From positions 160,456,001 to 160,520,000 of the forward strand of contig JBITNC010000001.1 of assembly GCA_050084985.1 (NCBI GenBank): a stretch of 64,000 nucleotides of DNA. The letters run 5' to 3'. Below the pieces are notes generated by a model. The model was not told where the DNA came from. It saw only the letters and a list, made by a program, of their open reading frames with translations, and searched no databases. Origin of the DNA: Nageia nagi (lineage: Eukaryota; Pinophyta). A program made the position numbers and the translations under genes. This document shows positions 1 to 12,768 of this stretch, piece by piece; positions within the stretch are counted from its first letter, which is position 1, and every line of letters starts with the position of its first letter.

Positions 1-430
1 CCTAACAGTATAACCTTTATATGTAAACTACTTAGGAACCAAACCTAATATCATAACCTTTATATGTGTTCTACTTGCACCAACCATGTAGGTCTAGTGA
101 ATTAGGGTTATAAGTAATTTGATATCTTGAGTGACTCTTATAGATAATTGTTTAAAAAAATGCATGATGCAAATACAATTTTATGAATTCTAATGGTGGC
201 AAGATATCCATAAAATAGATTTTTTGAAAAGTATTTATAGACTTTTAGATCGATACAATTATTAGATATAAAGCCAAAATCTTCCTTGAAAAACATATTA
301 TGGTTGTGACAACCTTAATATACATGTATTCAAAATGTGGAATAATCAAGAAGAAACTTAAATGTAGTTGGATTGAAGTTGACAAAAGGATACAAGCATT
401 TTGTGTATGATATAACCTCTAAGATAACAA
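1..430 (+). pseudogene. PPR (E-type) gene fragments, rearranged
   Basis: Short stretches translate to hallmark segments of plant-specific PPR proteins that act in organelle RNA processing and editing. A PITFICVLLA-like piece lies near 30-100, a W-x-M-x-A-R-Y-P-x-N-R-F-F-E-K-like piece at 190-240, VVTTLIYMYSKCGIIKK at about 300-355, and the E-motif LKCSWIEVDKRIQAF at 358-405. In an intact gene these lie in a different order and hundreds of bases apart. Here the SKCGIIKK segment runs straight into the E motif, as expected of an internal deletion. Stops and frameshifts are frequent. The family call is firm; the parent gene is unknown. The left side is cut by the window edge. Confidence 0.7.
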
Positions 431-1764
431 TCTTAAATGTAAGTAAGATATTCTCCATTTTATATTAAAATCAAACTAATTTCATACTAATCTTATCATT
501 GGTAACCTAGTACTAATGGAAGTAGAGAAAGAACTTTATCTCCTTCTTGAACTCTTTGAAGAAATTATTGATAAGTGTGTTTACTTCATCAATTTTCTGT
601 ATGGCATGCATAAGTTACCCCAAGTTGAAGAAAATTATACCATGCACTTGTTTGAAATGCACATGTGTTCAAATATTTTTAAGACAATGTCTATGTACAT
701 GCTATAAACAGAGTAGTTACTTGCAGTTGAAGACCCTTCTATTTCATACATTCAAAAATATTTTATGAATCTATGAACTGAAAAATATTGAAAAAGAATC
801 AAGAATTTTAATTGAACTTCATAACTCAATTTTGATTACTTCTATTTCATCTTTTGCATAATCTATTAGGAAAGTATTCACGTTTCAATTAAGTTGAAGT
901 TATTTACATCAATCATGTAATATATACAACCATTTTTCTATACCCTTTGTCCAATTTTGATGATAAAAAACCCATGCAACTAGCAAACGATACTCTTTAT
1001 CATAAAAAGTAAGCAATATGTGGAGTTGTAACTGCAATTAACAATTAAAAAATTTAGAATCTAATTATTTTCTAAATTGTAGGTATAAAAAAAATTAATA
1101 CTCTACAATTACCTTATATTTGGTAACACTAAATATTGTGTCCATTACAATAATACTATTGTATGATAATTCAACCATCTTCTGCAACATCCAAGGACAT
1201 TGAATTCCAAGAACAAAATATTCAATCTCCTCATTTAGTCAATGATAAAGAAAATAATTCTCTTTTTTTTGTTCATACCATTTATGTACACTTATATGAT
1301 CATTATCATCTTTTTCTATCTTCAATATTTGTATCCTACATTGTAAATTTATCAATCTTTTCTCATGAAACATATATCTGTACCTATGAGTAGGTCACAA
1401 AAATAAGCCTTCAAGTACTACCCATCAAATATTCTATCAATAGATACATCTACAATTAACAATATCTCAATATGATATAGCAATTATAATGATAAATATG
1501 GAATAAGCTCTGACTTCCCCTCTTTTAATGGGTAATTTATACTATGAAAAGGAATGCCATTCAAATCCCCATGATTAAAACTATTATATACTACGAATGC
1601 AACTTCAAGTTTGCATTCATATACATGTACAAGAAAATGATACCTACATCATCTCTATTAGATAAAATACCTCTTTCTTTTTGGTGGAGGAGGGACTTTC
1701 CTATTATCTTCATGACGATATGAGCACCAATACATGAAATTACATACTATGTATATGTATATAT

Positions 1765-1801
<37 letters not shown>

Positions 1802-2337
1802 TTCTATTTCTTTTCCTTTAAACATTGAAAAAATAAAATTTAGAACAATAAACAACACTTACATTAGTGATGTTCGTAATACATGTACATTTGGTGGATT
1901 CGCATAATTATTTATTCTTTGTCATATGATTTGGTCATGGATTATTTCTTCACCTTTTATAAAGTATTTCAATTTAAAAAGAAGTACAGCTGCCACCTTA
2001 TCTATATTATTACTTATAGTAGCATAGACCTCACTCCATGATAAGTGAATGAGAGAAAATTAAAACCCCTATCCCATGCATTTACTAGGAAGGCACTCTA
2101 AATTTCTTTTCTACCTTCTTACCCTTTACCATTTCACCTCAACATCTAGAATAAATACACAATAAATAGATGAAAAAAGTAATTTTTTCATGTAATAGAA
2201 TGAAATATTACTAATATAAATTGAAAAAACATAAATCAATAGAATAAAAAAGGAAGTTTTTAATATAAATTTCTATGGTATGTATCATGAAATTAATATT
2301 AGATACAAATTGATATTCTCTCTCAATTAACTAAGGG
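431..2337. other. AT-rich spacer, no gene seen
   Basis: I see no supported coding region. Short open frames at 516-768 and 1163-1393 have no recognisable motif and no sign of selection. The only structured part is a TA microsatellite near 1751-1801. Confidence 0.5.
1751..1801. repeat. (TA)n microsatellite
   Basis: About 50 bases of nearly pure TA dinucleotides, interrupted once. The overlapping reading frame of alternating Tyr and Ile is an artefact of the repeat. Confidence 0.9.
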
Positions 2338-2760
2338 ATTTTGATGAAAGATAGAAGAATCAAGAAGACACCTAGATTTAGTTGGAGTAGAGTTTACAAA
2401 AGGGTACATATTTTTCTTTTAGGAGACAAATCACACTAACAAACATAGGAGATGTATGGAAAATTGGATAAATAATTGACTGAGATGAAGGCATCAGGGT
2501 ACATTCCAAATACAATATTTGCATTGCATGATGTGGAGGCTAATGATAAAGAATTACTTCTCTACTAGCATTTTAAAATGTTAGAAAGTGCATTTAGGAT
2601 TTTAAAGACTCCCCCTAGAAATACAATGATTGGATACAACAAGGAAATCTTTGATTTGAGGAAGTACTTTTGAACCAACCCTACTAGTATAACCTTCATA
2701 TGTGTTTTACTCACATGTAGCCATTCATGTATAATAGAATAGGGATGTTAATACTTTAAT
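2338..2760 (+). pseudogene. PPR-DYW gene C-terminal fragment
   Basis: Translation from about 2343 gives a run matching the E, E+ and early DYW segments of PPR-DYW editing factors: a degraded I-K-K-T-P-x-x-S-W start, KRVHIFLLGDKSH-like residues allowing for frameshifts, the EMKASGYIPNT segment near 2485-2515, then ALHDVEANDKELLLY and AFRILKTPPRNT up to about 2620. The usual family sequence here is GYVPNT, LHDVEEE, AFGIINTPPGT. It is followed at about 2655-2730 by a fragment related to P-x-x-I-T-F-I-C-V-L-L-x-C-S-H, which belongs upstream of the E domain in intact genes. The order is therefore scrambled. The zinc-binding C-terminus is absent. Clearly a pseudogene. Confidence 0.75.
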
Positions 2761-2789
2761 AGCATGAGTGAATATTACAACATTATTCT

Positions 2790-2960
2790 TGGGTTTACTA
2801 CTAAGTAAACATCAGACATTTACTACTAAATAAATCATATAACCAAGTTATAAACTCTAGGCTTAACAATTACTATAAAAACATGTTGAGCATTGATTGT
2901 AAAAATATGGTTAGCATTTACTAGAAAAACATATTTGGCATTTACTGTAGAAGGATATAA
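2790..2960. repeat. degenerate cluster of the 'TTTACT.CTAAGTAAA / AGCATTTACT' motif
   Basis: Several loosely spaced copies of a short A/T-flanked motif occur here, for example GTTTACTACTAAGTAAAC, GCATTTACTAGAAAAAC and GGCATTTACTGTAG. They resemble the quasi-palindromic units better preserved at 9.4-9.8 kb and 23.4-23.9 kb. Confidence 0.4.
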
Positions 2961-3046
2961 ACAACAAGAATTTACTTCAAAAATATGTAAGGAATTTATA
3001 TAGGATATAAATGGCTAGCATGTATTGTGCAAATACAATTATATAT

Positions 3047-4030
3047 TACCATTTAGATAATAATTTATACTTAATACATTATTGCATTAATTTTAAGGTT
3101 GTTATCATTTTCCACAATTAAAATATTGAATTAATTTTAAGGTTTTTATCATTTCACATATTTGTACTTGCAGTGATGTTAATTTTAACATTGTTAGCAT
3201 TTAACATTCTTACAACAATAACTATTACAATAATGTTCATTAAAAATGCAACCATAAGATCATCATGAAATAAGTTATAACATGCTAAACACATAACATT
3301 GCATTAATTTTAAATAGAATTTACAAAGGTTGAGCCACATGCCATACAAGTCTCTATCCATCTATGCTACAAATGATGACTTCAACAAATGCATAACGAG
3401 AGGGCTTCTTAGTCTTCAATTGGCATATATCAACAAATAGAATACAAATATCACTTGCCATATAATAACCAAATATAAAAAATTAAAGACTTAGCATTTA
3501 AATCAATGTGCAAAAAAAAAATGCTTTCTTGCAATAACCTCTTGGTAATTATATTAGTGTGTGAAAACAAAATTCTTGCAATAAATACTTAGTGCTTATA
3601 TTAGTGTGTAAAACAAAATAAAAATGTATTGATGTAATAAACACTTGGTATTTATATCACTATATTAAAAATATATATAATTAATCTTACCATTTAGATA
3701 ACAATTTATATTTAATACATTATTAAATTACTATTAAGGTTGCTATCATTTCCGACAATTGTAATATTACATTAATTTTAAGGTTTTTATCATTTCATAC
3801 ATTGGTAATTTCATTGATGTTCATTTTAATGTTATTAGCATGTAACATTCTTACCATAGTAACTATTACTATAATGTTCATAAAAATGCAACCATAAGAT
3901 CATCATGAAACAAGTCATGTAACATGTTAAACACATTACATTGCATTGATTTTAAATTGTCTTTACAAAGGATGAGCCATATGCCATCTAGATCTTTATC
4001 CATATATGATACAAAGAATGACTTCAATTG
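3047..4030. repeat. 641-bp spaced direct duplication
   Basis: The segment 3047-3390 is repeated at 3688-4030 with substitutions but the same order. Both start with TACCATTTAGATAA and both contain ATGCAACCATAAGATCATCATGAAA and TTACAAAGG.TGAGCCA.ATGCCAT (quoted in parts). The offset is 641-642 bases throughout. The stretch between the copies (3391-3687) is related to 9331-9600. No coding function seen. Confidence 0.8.
3527..3680. repeat. minisatellite, units with TTGCAATAAA..CTTGGT..TTATAT
   Basis: Three to four units of about 45 bases, each with a TCTTGCAATAAA-like start, a core related to ACACTTGGTATTTATATCA and a tail like GTGTGTAAAA. This is the same family as the better array at 9.46-9.78 kb. 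Confidence 0.65.
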
Positions 4031-4072
4031 TTATGCTACTACCTTATTCTTGACTTCTAAAAACCCTAAAAA

Positions 4073-6819
<2,747 letters not shown>

Positions 6820-7860
6820 AAAGATTACAGGGTATGCAATCGATATGTTAAAAGATACTATGCATTTTTTTATAAAATGCTTCACCAAAATGCAATATAA
6901 TGATAACAAGATATACACAAAATGGATACATTATAAGGGGCCACCAAATTATTTTTCAAATGCCTCATCGAAATGCAACCTCATGGATCTCAATGAACAC
7001 AAGATATGCATAAAACTGATGCATTGAAAGGAGCCTACAAATTGTTTGACATAAGCCTCATCAAAATGCAATCTCATGGGATGCAATGACCATAGTATAT
7101 ACACAAAATGGATATGATGGAAAGGTATGTGGTTTATTGAACATAATACCTCATCAAAATGCATTCAAATGGAATGTAATGTTCATAGAATATGCACAAA
7201 ATGGGTACATTAAAAAGGCCTACAAATTGTTTATCAGATGCCTCATAGAAATGTGATGCAATGATCATAACATATGCATAGAATTGATACATTAAAAGGG
7301 CCTACAAATTATTTTCAAAATGCCCCATTGAAATGCAATCTCATGGACTACAATGATCATGTGATATGAACAAAACTTATACATTAACAGGGCCTACAAA
7401 TTATTTGTCAAATGCCCCATCGACATGCAGTATCATGGACCATAATGATCATAGGATATGCATAAAAATGATACAATGAAAGGGCCTATGATTTGTTTTC
7501 CAAATGCCCCATCAAAATGTAGTCTCATGGTCATAGACTATACACAAAATGGAAATGTTTAAAGGGCCTACAAAATGTTTACCAAATGCCCTATTGAAAT
7601 ACCTTTTCATGGGAAGAGTTAGTGAAGAATAAGTATAGAGTGAATACACCATACAAATATGTAAATCACTTAAACAAAATGCCTCATTTAAATGCCATAT
7701 CATGGGCACAATAGGTGGAAAATATGCATTAGATGAGTATGCTATAAAGGCTTGCGAATAGCTAGAAACAATGCCTCCCTAAAATGCCATCGTATGGGTG
7801 TAGTATGCATAACAAAGGTTTCGTTATAAGGGCCTTGAAGTGAAGGAAAATATAGTGAAT
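6820..7860 (+). pseudogene. array of about ten decayed 31-codon PPR motifs
   Basis: A tandem array with a period near 93 bases (two clean units measure 92 and about 82 bases, the latter missing about 11). Each unit starts with GGCCTACAAATTRTTT and contains ATGCCCCATCGAAATGCA, TCTCATGGACTACAATGATC and GGATATGCACAAAATGG. Allowing one frame change per unit, it translates to A-Y-K-L-F, then M-P-H-R-N-A-I-S-W-T-T-M-I-I-G-Y-A-Q-N-G-Y. This is the short 31-residue PPR motif of plant PLS-class proteins. Nearly every unit has its own indel near F-D-K-M, so no long frame survives. I see no E or DYW domain attached. Clearly non-functional, derived from a PPR gene with many near-identical motifs. Confidence 0.8.
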
Positions 7861-9330
7861 GAAACAAGTATTATCTACCAAGAGTATGGAGAATAATTAT
7901 GACCTAGAGTAGCTATGGATTCAAAAATATTTCTCCCATGACCTCTAGGAATGCATTACTACATGGTGTGGTGTAGTCATTAATTAGTCACATATAAATA
8001 TTTTTTAATTTGGCATGTAACATAAGTTATTACCTATGACTTCCCATACCAAGAAAATAAATAATTTAAAATGAATGGTTTTCCCCTCTTCAACTATAAA
8101 TAGACAAGGTGTACCTTATATTCATGTACAATATTGTGCAATAATACAAACATTAATCTTTTCAATAGTACTACTCATGTAAGGCTATTTAATAGTAAGA
8201 ATTCTTACTTAATATTTCATACACTTAAATAAGCTATCCATTCTTCAAAAAGATTTAGAAATTAGAAAGGTACTTTATAATTTAACATTCCTAAAAATAA
8301 AACTCAAAGACCTTGACTATGCATTTCAGCTCTAGAGACTCACATGTTAGAAAAACACTTGGTATATAAATTTGAATAATGGAGAAAATGTGAACTCCTT
8401 GCTCCATGGGACCTAAAGCATATTAGAGTGAGATATGTTTCTTTTTCCTTAGGTTCTCAAGTATTTATAGCTAAAGGTTGCTATAATATATCCAAGGTTT
8501 GTACCTATTCATCCCACTCATATATTTTTATTTGGAAGGTGTAGCAGTTTTATTTTTTTGTTTTACATCTTTGACAATTTTCTTTATAAGTGTTATATCC
8601 TATAAAATATTTTTAACACTTCATATTAGGCTACAAAATATTTCCAATAATTTCATACATCTAACATAAGAAAATAAGTTGTGTGCGGGTTACTTCTCTA
8701 TTATTTTTGCAAAACCCCAAAATAATCTTGCAACCTCCATAAAAGGAAAAATAATCCTCTAACCCTTGAATTTTTAGTTTTTACCTAAATCTACTAAAAT
8801 TCCTTGGTGAAATTTCAAATTTAAATAATTGGAATATTTCTTGCTTCATTAAAAAATAGTCAATTAATTTCCTAAGCAATTTCTAAAATGCACAACATAT
8901 TTTTAACACTCATATTTACCTACAGAGACCACTCATCCTACAAGGTAAATTTGTTAGTGCACACACATAAGCACTAGAGACAACATCAAAATCAAATATT
9001 ATATGCAATAATTGTGATATGCATCTATATGATCTACAAAGGTCATTATGGCTATTAGTAAATCAACACCAATCATTTCTTCACTCTTACCAATATGTTC
9101 CTGTAACTAGATCATCCTTGGTTCCTTAGGGTCATCAACCTGATTCCCCATCTTGAGTCAACTTGTAATGTGTGTCATAAAATCTCAAATCCATCACTAA
9201 ATTGATACAAATAATGCATATATCCATTCACAATTAATCATCTCATAATACAAATAGACTTAATCACATTCAAATTCTTAAAAGCATTCAAGTCTTAATC
9301 GGTGCAAATTGGGTGTGTCATTACATTAAG
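7861..9330. other. spacer, no gene seen
   Basis: AT-rich sequence without a supported reading frame, RNA gene or repeat structure. A small overlap with the repeat family of 3.4 kb begins near 9320. Confidence 0.45.
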
Positions 9331-9780
9331 AAATACCTAATAAAAGGGTTTCTCAGTCTACAATGAGCATAAATGAAAAAATAAAATGCTAATATCACTT
9401 ACAAATATAAAAAAGTAAATATTATCAAAAATTAAAGACTTGGAATTCAAATCAATGTGTAAAAAAATGCATTCTTGTAATAAACACTTGGTGTTTATAT
9501 CAGTGTAAAAAATTATTCTTGCAATAAACACTTGCTGTTTATATCAATGTAAAAAAATATTCTTGCAATAAACATTTGGTGTTTATATCAGTGTGTAAAA
9601 TAAAAAAAAACATCCTTACAAGAAACACTTATTGTTCATACTGCTATGTTAAGATATATATTCTTACAATAAATACCAGGTGTTTATATCATCATGTAAA
9701 ATAGAAAAAGCATTCTTTCAATAAATGCCAAGTGTTTATATCATTGTGTAAAGAAAAAAATATACTTATTATTGATATTA
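9331..9780. repeat. minisatellite with quasi-palindromic AAACACTTGGTGTTTATAT core
   Basis: After a leader related to 3391-3530, six units of about 43-60 bases run from about 9463. The best carry TTCTTGCAATAAACACTT, GGTGTTTATATCAGTGT and a poly-A-rich spacer. AAACACTTGGTGTTT is close to its own reverse complement, so each unit could form a small hairpin. No coding potential. Confidence 0.75.
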
Positions 9781-9789
9781 TTAGCTACA

Positions 9790-9885
9790 TGCTACCTTGA
9801 TTCCTCATTTTTTAATCAATATCCTTACTCTTTGTAGAAAAATCATCCCAACTACCCACTTTAGCATACATATTTGAAACAACAT
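9790..9885 (-). pseudogene. PPR E-domain fragment, inverted copy
   Basis: On the minus strand this reads S-N-M-Y-A-K-V-G-S-W-D-D, followed by a K-S-K-D-I-D stretch and an R-N-Q-G ending. That matches the L-L-S-N-I-Y-A-E-V-G-x-W-D-D-V start of the PPR E domain. The same sequence reappears on the plus strand at 10000-10038 (38 bases, about four differences), forming an inverted repeat around a spacer of about 165 bases. Confidence 0.65.
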
Positions 9886-9989
9886 AAGATGAAGTATTTT
9901 TAGGTTCCAACAAACAAAGGATTATTGCCATAAATTCCTCTATTGCTACACTCTTATATTATATGTTAACAAAAAGAAAACATATCTTC

Positions 9990-11000
9990 CATTCAGATCA
10001 AAGAGTTAGGATATTGATTAAAAAATAAGGAATGAAGGAGACACCTAGATGTAGTGTGCATATGTATGCTTAGTTCTTGTAGATCACATAAGAATATTAG
10101 AAGAAAGTACATGGACATCAATCAAATAGTAGTGGATAATGCAAACATAGTTTCATGGATTTCAGTGATAGATAGGTATGCATAAAATGATATAAAGTTT
10201 TCCCTTAAACTCTTTGATATGATTAAGCACTTATGAACCAAACCTAACGACATAACCTTTGTATGTGTTCTACTTACAACCAACCAAAAGACATGTACAA
10301 GTTACAAAAATTGCCAAAAAAATTCAACTAGCATGGATATAGAACTTCCTTTTTATTCAATCAAGTAAATTATTGATTTTTTATGGTTATGAGTGCCTTG
10401 GTAGCCATGAATGCAAAATGTGGAAGAATACACAATACCCAATAATTATTTTACAAGATGCATGATGAAGATACAATTTCATATTGTGTTCTTCTTTCAA
10501 ATATTTATGCTGAAGTGGGTAGCTAGGATGATGTTGAAAAAATAAAGACATTAATTTAAAATAAAGGATTCAAGAAGATACTTTGATGTAGTTGTATCAA
10601 AGTTGACTAAAGATACACACTTTTCTTGTATGAGACACATTAAAAAATTAATATTATAAAAAAATAGCTAGATATGTACAATTTGTAGATGCAATTTTAT
10701 GGACTACAATGATAGTAGGATATGCACAAAATAGATTTTCCAAAAAGGCTCTAGAGACTTTTAGGTTGATACAATTATGAGTGTAAAACTAAACTTCGTA
10801 ACATTTTCCAACTCTATTCCACTATGTGCCATAATGGACTCCTAAAAGAAGGTATGGAAAACCATCAAAGATTACTTGAAAATGGTTTTTCATCAAATAT
10901 TATGATTATGATCACCTTAATAGAGATGTATTCAAAATGTGGGGTAATCAAAAGGCTACAATAAGGTTTCCCTTAAACTCTTTGCTATGATTTAGTTGGA
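9990..11000 (+). pseudogene. PPR E-type gene remnants, at least two partial copies
   Basis: Recognisable pieces in order are: an E-domain start at 9995-10100; S-W-I-S-V-I-D-R-Y-A near 10150-10180; a TFVCVLL-like piece near 10245-10275; LVAMNAKCGRIHNT at about 10395-10435; KMHDEDTIS at about 10465-10490, fused directly to CVLLSNIYAEVGS-DDVEKIKTL (10485-10545); and GFKKIL-CSCIKVD near 10565-10605. Next is a second PPR stretch with Y-G-L-Q-in-place-of W-T-T-M, GYAQNRFSKKALETFRLIQ near 10720-10775, and TLIEMYSKCGVIKR at about 10915-10955. The jump from the D-T-I-S motif into the E domain skips the usual intervening motifs. Multiple stops. Family call firm, parent gene unknown. Confidence 0.75.
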
Positions 11001-11282
11001 TTAAATTTGATAGTATGGGAGATATGAATAGTAGTAGCAAAATAGATTACAATCACCCAACATTGAAAAAAGTGTAAAAGGAAGATACTCACTTCAAGGA
11101 TTCTAATTTCTTGATATACTTTCTTCTACCTCTATTTTTTCCATCATCATGTAAATAAAAAGAATAAGAATTCAATGTCTCCTATTTTTATCATAAGGTA
11201 TCCAATAAACTAAAACAAAAACACTTGTAATAAAAAAATGATAAAATGAAATAAAAAGATACTCACTTTAACTCCTCATATT

Positions 11283-11880
11283 TTAATTTTCTAGTGGTAT
11301 TTCTTTTCCCTTTGGTTTTTTCAACACATGTTTGATCTTTCTTCCATTCCATTTTTCCTCTACATTCATCCCTACTGGGGATATAAATATGCAACTATAT
11401 CCCTCATGTTCAATAAGTGTCTCTATTTTGGTATTTGAAGCATGTCTATTTGGTTGTATTTTTTTGTTTAAAACTAGTATTTCCCATATACATTGAATAA
11501 ATGAATCATATCCTATCTTTATGAAATAAATTTTCATTTGCTCTCATACTTTTTGAGATATTTCCTCATTATTAAGGAGGCTTTGCATGAAATCATCTAA
11601 TCACTTGGATGTCAAATATTCAATGATGTACTCTTTATATATTTCTTTCTTTGTGAATTTAAGTACATCATTCTGAAAGAAATCTATCTTCTTATAAAAT
11701 CGCAATATGAATGTTTTTTTGTTATCTTCCTACAATCTTGATCAATTAGTATCAATTATATAATAAGCCTAATTTTCAACCTTGAGAATAAAAAAAAGTT
11801 GATCCCAAGTAATTTTATAAGCAATTGCATCGCTTGTTGAAACAATCTCTACTACAATATCTATAGATGCATAAAAATGA
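11283..11880 (-). pseudogene. decayed ORF of unknown family
   Basis: One minus-strand frame runs from about 11880 to the stop at 11283, about 200 residues, broken by two TAG and three TGA codons. Visible landmarks, N to C: ASIDIVVEIVSTSDAIAY, KITWDQLFFILKVEN, KKTFILRFYKKIDFFQND, KEYIIEYLTSK, LDDFMQSLLNNEEIS, then an intact 84-codon stretch with KIGYDSFIQCIWEIL, HEGYSCIFISPVGMN and a basic end (KHVLKKPKGKEIP). The breaks sit where Gln or Arg would be reasonable (CAG to TAG, CGA to TGA). I do not recognise the family. A transposable-element accessory ORF is possible. Confidence 0.45.
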
Positions 11881-12768
11881 TTTATTATTTATTTAATAAA
11901 TCATATTTAGACTTCCTAAATGATTTAATATAATATTATATATGTCAAGATAAAGTTGATATTACAATGCAATACCATGTGTTATATTAAATGCTATATC
12001 ATTTATTATGATTTATATTTTAAAGTATCTTTAATATAATAAAATTTATATTATTTCTAGAGGTAAACCTTCATTCCTTTTTATGTCCTTCTAGGCTACA
12101 TATGTGAGTGGAATAGGTAGACCTCCATAGATCCGAACTCTTTAATATGATAAGAACTATGATAGGTGTTTGTTAACCATAATCTTCATCAAGCTACGAT
12201 GTCTTTAGGTGCCACCTATCATGAGAAATTATTATACTTTGAGTTCTAAAATTTGTATCTTTTATGCACAACACAATTTTACATATCCCATGTACCTAAT
12301 AGTGCACTTCTTTTAGGCCGATGATAGCATGCACTTTCTATATTGAGAGTTCCAAATTTTGGTAATCAATCTATTGATTCATGTACATGAAGATCTATTG
12401 TGAACTCACGATGAATTTGATCCCAATCCTCCAAAGATCCATTACTATTTTTTTTTAGGATTATACATACACTTCATATCAGGTGCATGTGTTTCATGTG
12501 TATTTTTGTACTTGATATTGTGTATTATTTTTATATCTTTGAACATTGTAGATCATTTATTTATTATGTATATTCATATGTTTCATAATTTGAGGTCTAC
12601 ATTTCGGTTAATCTGACATTCTTACATGCCTAGATCTTGATCTAGGGCATCCCTTCCATAGCTTCATGAATCCATTTTTATTATTATCTATTTCCTTACA
12701 TGAGGTGCTTAAATAAATAGCTAGAAAAAATAATAAAATTAAGGTTTTTTTCTACCTATGTTTAAAAT
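11881..12768. other. spacer, possible 5' part of the following retroelement
   Basis: No gene seen. It precedes the decayed gag that starts at 12769 and could contain its LTR and leader, but I found no clear primer-binding site and no second LTR copy. Confidence 0.35.
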
